Shown here one piece after another: positions 6,280 to 11,051 of a stretch of DNA of 11,051 nucleotides. The notes beneath the pieces are model-generated. The model was not told where the DNA came from. It ran no database searches and saw only the letters and a program-made list of their open reading frames with translations. Position 1 is the first letter of the stretch; every line of letters begins with the position of its first letter. The position numbers were made by a program, and so were the translations under genes. The stretch is from an uncultured Lachnospiraceae bacterium (GTDB taxonomy: Bacteria > Bacillota > Clostridia > Lachnospirales > Lachnospiraceae). The DNA is taken from contig CAMWUU010000083.1 of NCBI GenBank assembly GCA_947177515.1, forward strand, positions 1 to 11,051, written 5' to 3'.

Positions 6280-7677
6280 ATGCAAGAACAGGGAAATATT
6301 AGGGAAAATCCACTCGGCCTCCTGCCGGTCCGCAATCTGCTGATGAAATTTACTGTGCCAAGCATTGTTGCGATGCTTACCAGTGCGCTCTATAATATTG
6401 TGGATCAGTATTTTATCGGCAACAGCATCGGGGAACTAGGAAATGCGGCAACCAATATTGCGTTCCCGCTCACCACCTGCTGCATTGCCATCGCACTGTT
6501 GTTTGGCATCGGCGGCGCGGCGGCTTTTAACCTGGCTAAAGGTGCGGGGGATGATGAGAAGGCTGTCTACTATATGGGGAATGCGATGACGGGGATGCTT
6601 GTATTTGGAACATTTTTGTTTCTTGCCACACAAGTTTTTCTCGATCCGATGCTGCGCTTTTTCGGTGCGCCGGATAGTATTATGGGCTATGCGCACACCT
6701 ATGTCAGCATTACTTCCATCGGTTTTCCAATGTTAATCTTTGCAAGTGGCGGGGGACATCTGATCCGCGCGGACGGAAGCCCGAATTTTTCGATGCTCTG
6801 CAATATTGTCGGTGCTGTGATTAATACTATACTGGATGCAATCTTTGTTTTCGGGTTTGATATGGGAATGGCGGGTGCGGCGCTCGCGACAATTATTGGG
6901 CAGTATATATCGGGTTTCCTAGCAATGTATTACCTTGCGCACTGCAAAACCGTTACGGTAAAAGCCAGGCATCTTTGTCCGCGCGCTGCGTGTATGGCGC
7001 GTGTGGCATCACTTGGTGCCGCCCCATGCAGCAACCAGCTTGCCATGATGGTGGTACAGCTTGTTATGAACAAATCCCTGACCTATTATGGCGGTCAGTC
7101 CAGTTACGGCGAGGAGGTGCCGTTAGCCTGCGCGGGCATTATCTCCAAGGTCAACCAGGTATATTTCTCCTTTATTATTGGGTTGTCGCAGGGATTGCAG
7201 CCGATTATCAGCTTTAATTACGGGGCGGGGAAGTATAGGCGCACCAGGGAGGCATTCCTTACATCAGCCTTGGCCGGGTTTGTAATCTCGGTGGTGGCAT
7301 TTGCATTGTTTCAGTTGCTGCCCCGCCCGATCATCCGGATTTTTGGGGAGGGTTCGGAGGAATATATCGCATTTTCCGTTAGTTATTTCCGGATCTTTTT
7401 ATTTTTTACCTTCCTGAATTTCCTGCAGCCGCTGACCTCCAATTGTTTTACTGCCATCGGCAAACCGCTGGTTGGTATGTTTCTCTCCCTTACGCGCCAG
7501 ATTATCTTCCTGCTCCCGCTCATCGTCCTTTTACCAATGGCGGTCGGGATCGATGGGATATTGTACGCCGGACCGGTTGCGGACGGGCTGGCTGCGGCAG
7601 TTTCCTTTGTGTTTATCGCAAGGGAACTAAAAGGAGCCAAATACGGCGATAATGCAGGAGAAGAATTCGCGGGCTAG
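6280..7677 (+). CDS. MATE-family multidrug/metabolite transporter (MepA-like)
   Basis: A 465-residue integral membrane protein with the two-fold repeated architecture and roughly twelve helices of MATE transporters, which export cationic compounds or metabolites in exchange for Na+ or H+. Typical features are the opening FTVPSIVAMLTSALYNIVDQ (24-43), GIGGAAAFNLAKGAGDDEKA (76-95) after helix 2, the helix carrying NIVGAVINTILDAIFVFGF, and QGLQPIISFNYGAGKYRRTR in the second half. These fit the MepA-like branch best. The ATG has a GGAG site 6 bases upstream. The 85-base gap after ddh holds a short inverted repeat (6223-6241) but no clear promoter or terminator, so read-through from ddh is likely. 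The second MATE gene begins 8 bases after this stop. The substrate is unknown. Confidence 0.93.
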   Translation: MQEQGNIRENPLGLLPVRNLLMKFTVPSIVAMLTSALYNIVDQYFIGNSIGELGNAATNIAFPLTTCCIAIALLFGIGGAAAFNLAKGAGDDEKAVYYMGNAMTGMLVFGTFLFLATQVFLDPMLRFFGAPDSIMGYAHTYVSITSIGFPMLIFASGGGHLIRADGSPNFSMLCNIVGAVINTILDAIFVFGFDMGMAGAALATIIGQYISGFLAMYYLAHCKTVTVKARHLCPRAACMARVASLGAAPCSNQLAMMVVQLVMNKSLTYYGGQSSYGEEVPLACAGIISKVNQVYFSFIIGLSQGLQPIISFNYGAGKYRRTREAFLTSALAGFVISVVAFALFQLLPRPIIRIFGEGSEEYIAFSVSYFRIFLFFTFLNFLQPLTSNCFTAIGKPLVGMFLSLTRQIIFLLPLIVLLPMAVGIDGILYAGPVADGLAAAVSFVFIARELKGAKYGDNAGEEFAG

Positions 7678-7685
7678 GAGGGGTG

Positions 7686-9086
7686 ATGGTTTCTTATACG
7701 AAAAATATGACAACGGGGAAGCCGGCTGGGCTGATCTTTCGCTTTGCATTGCCCCTTATGTTTGGGAATATTTTCCAACAACTCTACACCCTGGTGGATA
7801 CCATGGTGGTTGGGAGGGCTTTGGGCGTTGATGCGCTGGCAGCGGTGGGCGCGGCGGAATGGACAAACTGGATGATGCTTGGCATTATCCAGGGAGTTAC
7901 GCAGGGATTTGCCATAAAAATGGCACAGGAATTCGGCGCGGGGCATGAGGAGGATTTAAAACGCACCATTGCGGATTCCACGCTTCTTGCTGGCGTTCTT
8001 TCAGTAATCCTTCTGGCAGCAGGGCAGATTTTTGTCCACCCGCTTATGGCGCTTTTGGGGACACCAAACGATATTATGGGTGGAGCACTTTTATACCTGC
8101 GCGTTATTTTCCTTGGCATCCCGGTTGTTATGCTCTATAACATGCTTGCCTGTATCCTGCGTTCGATGGGGGATGCCAGGACACCGCTCTATGCGATGGG
8201 TGTGGCATCCGCCGTTAATATTGTGCTGGATCTTATCTTTGTACTGGTACTTGGTTTCGGGATTGCCGCAGCCGCGGTTGCCACATTGATTGCCCAGGTC
8301 GTTTCAAGCCTGTATTGCCTTTACCGCATAAAAAAAATGGGTGGACAGGTGTTTTTATTGACAAAGAAGGATTTTTCCCTGTGGGGGCATTCAGCGCGCA
8401 GGGGGAAGCTTTTGCTGCTCGGTCTGCCGATGGCCTTCCAGAATGCTGTAATTGCAGTGGGGGGTATGATTGTGCAGTCGGTGGTCAATGATTTCGGCGT
8501 GATTTTTATTGCCGGCTTTACCGCGACAAACAAGCTTTACGGCTTGCTTGAGGTTGCGGCAACTTCCTACGGTTATACGATGGTAACTTATGTCGGGCAG
8601 AACACAGGGGCGGGCGAATATGGGAGAGTAAAAAGTGGGATGCGGGCGGCGCTGCTGGTAGCACTGGCTACATCCGTGTTGATCGGGGCGGCAATGCTTG
8701 GTTTCGGGAAGGAGATTCTTTCGCTGTTTATTTCCAGGGAAAATATGGAGGAATTTGTGCAGACACTTAGGGTAGCATACCGTTATCTGGCTGTGATGAG
8801 TGTATTCCTGCCAATCCTCTATGTTTTACATGTGGTTCGTTCCGCAGTACAGGGTATGGGCAATACCCTCCTGCCAATGCTCTCCGGAGTCGCAGAATTT
8901 CTGATGCGCACGCTTTCAGCGCTGTTTTTGCCGCTTCTGGTGGGGGAAAATGGAATTTTTTTTGCCGAGGTTACGGCCTGGGTCGGAGCGGATCTTGTTT
9001 TGGTTGCAAGTTATATCTATGTTGTAAGAAAATGGAATAAAAAGGAAATTACAAAGAGGAAGGAACAAGAGCTGTCAGCAGAATAA
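7686..9086 (+). CDS. MATE-family transporter (second of a tandem pair)
   Basis: A MATE exporter of 466 residues with about twelve predicted helices. Seen motifs include FALPLMFGNIFQQLYTLVDT near the N-terminus, QGFAIKMAQEFGAGHEEDLK after helix 2, and LRSMGDARTPLYAMGVASAV followed by NIVLDLIFV around the middle, all typical of clostridial MATE proteins. It differs clearly from the upstream MATE gene, so this is not a recent duplication. AGGAGGGG (7676-7683) overlaps the upstream stop codon and lies only 2-4 bases before ATG 7686. GTG 7683 overlaps the ribosome site and is less likely; ATG 7707 is too far away. Such tight coupling argues for joint expression. The substrate is unknown, and whether the two act together or separately cannot be told. 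Confidence 0.92.
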   Translation: MVSYTKNMTTGKPAGLIFRFALPLMFGNIFQQLYTLVDTMVVGRALGVDALAAVGAAEWTNWMMLGIIQGVTQGFAIKMAQEFGAGHEEDLKRTIADSTLLAGVLSVILLAAGQIFVHPLMALLGTPNDIMGGALLYLRVIFLGIPVVMLYNMLACILRSMGDARTPLYAMGVASAVNIVLDLIFVLVLGFGIAAAAVATLIAQVVSSLYCLYRIKKMGGQVFLLTKKDFSLWGHSARRGKLLLLGLPMAFQNAVIAVGGMIVQSVVNDFGVIFIAGFTATNKLYGLLEVAATSYGYTMVTYVGQNTGAGEYGRVKSGMRAALLVALATSVLIGAAMLGFGKEILSLFISRENMEEFVQTLRVAYRYLAVMSVFLPILYVLHVVRSAVQGMGNTLLPMLSGVAEFLMRTLSALFLPLLVGENGIFFAEVTAWVGADLVLVASYIYVVRKWNKKEITKRKEQELSAE

Positions 9087-9129
9087 GGCAAAATAAGCAA
9101 GAAATGACAGGAACGCCGCATAAAATCAC

Positions 9130-9159
9130 TTGCTATAAGAAAGCGTGCAGGATTATACT
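9130..9159 (+). promoter_or_regulatory. Possible promoter for the SGNH hydrolase gene
   Basis: TTGCTA (9130-9135), an 18-base spacer and TATACT (9154-9159) resemble a housekeeping promoter (4/6 and 5/6 matches). A start near 9166 would leave a leader of about 18 bases containing the GGGGAGG ribosome site. The 97-base gap after the second MATE gene has no terminator-like hairpin, so read-through from upstream is also possible. Confidence 0.35.
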
Positions 9160-9183
9160 TTAAGAAAAAACGGGGAGGCTGTT

Positions 9184-10917
9184 ATGGGAAATACAGATAT
9201 GCAAAACGCTCCGAAGGCACCGAAAGACCCAACGAAGAAAAGGCCAGCACTCTATTTGATGTTTGATGATGTGATTGAGGGGACACGGCGCGAGGATGGA
9301 AAATATGCGGAGATCAGTTTTTTAGAGGGCAGGGTTGCGGCAAAGATCCGTGCGGTTATGCCAGATGTATCAAAAGAGATGGCGCAGGAACTTCAGACCT
9401 GCACAGGACTGCGCAAATATGTGCATAGTATTGGGATAACAGCAATGGCACAGAAAAAGGAAAATATTGGAAAAACCTTGAATTTTACGCTTAGCTGCCG
9501 CAGGGAGAAGGATTATGGTGGTACGAATTACCAGACGACAGTCCCGCTCGATGGTTCCGAGGTGCTTATTCTGCTTGCGGATTATCCGGGGAGTGCGTGG
9601 GATACCACACTTGCTTGCTGCCGTATGGAATTTACGGATTATATGACGGCAAAGATGACGATTGCATTTTATCTAAATGATGGCTATGAAGTGCCGGAAT
9701 TCATCCCGGATCCGCTGGTTGATTTTAACTCGGATGCCTATAAAAAGATGGTTGCCCGTTCCTTAATGCAGGAAGGGAATCTTATGCGGCTTCAGCGCGC
9801 GATAAAAAAAGCGCGCGCCGGTGAGGATGTGACAATCGCCTATATTGGCGGTTCGATTACACAGGGTGCCGGGGCGAAGCCGATTGCGACAAATAGTTAT
9901 GCATATCGTTCTTATGAAGCGTTTTGCACACGTTTTGGCAGGGGTGGGAATGTGCATTTTATTAAGGCGGGCGTGGGCGGCACGCCATCCGAACTGGGTC
10001 TTTGCCGTTACCGGGCGGAGGTGCTTGATGAGGCCGGGGAGCGGGGAGTGGATATTGTTGTAATTGAATTTGCGGTAAATGATGCGGGGGATGAAACAAA
10101 TGGTGTCTGCTTTGAGAGCCTCGCACTAATGGCCGCTAATGGCTCGGGGCATCCGGCGGTAGTGCTTTTGTTCTCTGTCTTTATGGACGACGGTAATTTG
10201 CAGGCGCGTCTTGCTCCCATCGGGGAGCGCTATGCTTTTCCAATGGTCAGCTTAAAGAACGCGGTTACGCCGCAGTTTTATGATGACCAGCCGGTTATAA
10301 CAAAACGGCAGTATTTTTATGATCTGTACCATCCAAGCAATGAGGGGCACCGCATTATGGCGGACTGTCTGGATTATCTGTGGCAGCGGGCGGGAAATGA
10401 AATTATGGAAGGGGAACCGGCAAATGCCATCCCCCCTGTGCAGGCGGAAGATGTGGCAGCGGGGAAGGAAGCGGTGTATGGCAATACATTCCGGGAGCTT
10501 AGGGTATATACCAGGGAAGAGCAGGAGGATGGGATTGCGGTAAGTACTGGTGGGTTTGATGGCACAGATCGCGAGCTTCAGTATGTCGAGCGCAATACCA
10601 ATGCTTTTGCCACACCGGAGTTTCCCAAAAACTGGATGCATGCGGGCGGTGCCGCAGGGGAGCCTTATCGCATTACACTAAATTGCAAAGATCTGCTTTT
10701 AGTTTATAAAGACTCCGGGGATCAGAAATTCGGGAAGGCGCAGGTTTTTGTGGACGGGACATTGACCCGCATGATTGACCCGCTTGAAGTCGGCTGGAAC
10801 CATTGCAATGCAGTGATAGTATACCGCAGCGAAATGGCAGCGGAGCATATGGTAGAAGTTAAGATGGAAGAAAATAGTAAATATTTTACAATTCTTGGAT
10901 GGGGTTATACAAAATAA
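9184..10917 (+). CDS. SGNH/GDSL-family hydrolase, large, probably cytoplasmic
   Basis: A 577-residue protein with a central SGNH hydrolase domain (about 195-410), the serine-esterase fold of lipases and carbohydrate or acyl deacetylases. Catalytic blocks are visible: nucleophile Ser224 in IGGSIT, block II glycine in KAGVGG (about 261-266), Asn299 in FAVND, and Asp380/His383 in DLYHPSNEGH. The region before it (about 20-180) and after it (about 430-577) look like beta-rich accessory domains, possibly sugar-binding, but no family was recognised. The N-terminus is polar and has no signal peptide, so the protein is probably cytoplasmic. ATG 9184 was chosen because GGGGAGG lies 5 bases upstream; the in-frame GTG 9145 lacks a ribosome site. 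The substrate is unknown; deacetylation of a sugar or glycoside is a reasonable guess. A strong terminator follows directly. Confidence 0.87.
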   Translation: MGNTDMQNAPKAPKDPTKKRPALYLMFDDVIEGTRREDGKYAEISFLEGRVAAKIRAVMPDVSKEMAQELQTCTGLRKYVHSIGITAMAQKKENIGKTLNFTLSCRREKDYGGTNYQTTVPLDGSEVLILLADYPGSAWDTTLACCRMEFTDYMTAKMTIAFYLNDGYEVPEFIPDPLVDFNSDAYKKMVARSLMQEGNLMRLQRAIKKARAGEDVTIAYIGGSITQGAGAKPIATNSYAYRSYEAFCTRFGRGGNVHFIKAGVGGTPSELGLCRYRAEVLDEAGERGVDIVVIEFAVNDAGDETNGVCFESLALMAANGSGHPAVVLLFSVFMDDGNLQARLAPIGERYAFPMVSLKNAVTPQFYDDQPVITKRQYFYDLYHPSNEGHRIMADCLDYLWQRAGNEIMEGEPANAIPPVQAEDVAAGKEAVYGNTFRELRVYTREEQEDGIAVSTGGFDGTDRELQYVERNTNAFATPEFPKNWMHAGGAAGEPYRITLNCKDLLLVYKDSGDQKFGKAQVFVDGTLTRMIDPLEVGWNHCNAVIVYRSEMAAEHMVEVKMEENSKYFTILGWGYTK

Positions 10918-10921
10918 AAGG

Positions 10922-10974
10922 AAAAAAGTAGATGCCGCTTCACAACCTTTTGGTGAAGCGGCATCTATTTTTTT
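10922..10974 (+). terminator. Strong intrinsic terminator, probably bidirectional
   Basis: A perfect 15-bp stem pairs 10929-10943 (TAGATGCCGCTTCAC) with 10953-10967, with a 9-base loop (10944-10952). It is followed by seven T residues (10968-10974) and preceded by six A residues (10922-10927). The A run gives a U tract when read from the other strand, so it could also stop transcription of a converging gene. It lies just after the hydrolase stop codon. Confidence 0.92.
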
Positions 10975-10998
10975 AACCATGTGGATACTCCGTCCCAT

Positions 10999-11051
10999 TT
11001 ATTCTTCCGTGGCTGCCACAGCCGCCTTGGCCAGGGTCTGAGTGGTCACTT
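10999..11051 (-). CDS. Possible 3' end of a converging gene (partial)
   Basis: Reading leftward from the window edge, one minus-strand frame (first full codon 11049-11047) runs open to TAA at 11001-10999 and would end with TTQTLAKAAVAATEE. The residue make-up looks like a normal alanine-rich helical C-terminus, and the bidirectional terminator just beyond fits two converging genes. Only 16 codons are visible, and a second minus-strand frame stays open to 10973, so neither the frame nor the product can be settled. No function is assigned. Confidence 0.35.
   Translation of the reverse strand, partial: VTTQTLAKAAVAATEE

Noticed and set aside
9145..9183. Upstream GTG start for the SGNH hydrolase adding 13 residues
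   Set aside because: No ribosome site precedes 9145, the stretch overlaps the candidate -10 region, and GGGGAGG is well placed for ATG 9184.
9795..9816. GCGCGC repeat around an A-rich loop, able to form a 6-bp hairpin
   Set aside because: It lies inside the hydrolase coding region, where it encodes a basic helix (RAIKKARA), and has no T run after it. Best explained by codon choice.
10979..11041. Short plus-strand frame of 20 codons after the terminator
   Set aside because: No ribosome site before its ATG, it starts directly after the terminator T run, and a converging minus-strand gene end explains the region at least as well.

Overview
The window looks like chromosomal DNA of an anaerobic Firmicute in class Clostridia, most likely a Lachnospiraceae-type gut bacterium. 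The grounds are moderate G+C with purine-rich AGGAGG-type ribosome sites, a small ECF sigma factor overlapping a membrane anti-sigma-like gene, a single-enzyme meso-diaminopimelate dehydrogenase, and clustered MATE and ABC exporters. This placement is inference from gene style. No rRNA, tRNA, CRISPR array, insertion sequence or phage gene was seen.

Layout, left to right. (1) Positions 1-3266, plus strand: two adjacent ABC exporter half-transporters, each with membrane helices followed by an ATPase domain. The first is cut by the left edge and the second is complete. They probably form a heterodimeric exporter whose cargo cannot be told from this window. (2) Positions 3285-4903, minus strand, convergent with the ABC pair: an ECF sigma factor followed, with a 4-base overlap, by a single-pass membrane protein that is probably its anti-sigma factor. 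(3) Positions 4904-5207: a divergent intergenic region. It holds an extended -10 promoter for the sigma gene and, towards the right, a candidate 23-codon leader ORF rich in lysine codons. That ORF ends inside the first arm of a perfect 15-bp hairpin just before the next gene. (4) Positions 5208-9086, plus strand: diaminopimelate dehydrogenase (ddh) and then two different MATE-family transporters, the second starting 8 bases after the first stops. (5) Positions 9184-10917, plus strand: a large SGNH/GDSL hydrolase without a signal peptide, perhaps with its own promoter. (6) A strong, probably bidirectional, intrinsic terminator at 10922-10974, followed by what may be the 3' end of a converging gene on the minus strand.

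How the genes may work together: Ddh makes meso-diaminopimelate, the precursor of lysine and of the peptidoglycan cross-link. The following MATE pair and hydrolase could be co-transcribed with it, but a shared pathway is not shown. The sigma/anti-sigma pair is a self-contained signalling unit reading an unknown envelope signal. The most interesting unexplained signal is the ddh leader, where a lysine-rich mini-ORF, a perfect hairpin and an alternative pairing with the ddh ribosome-site region suggest translation-coupled control by lysine supply.
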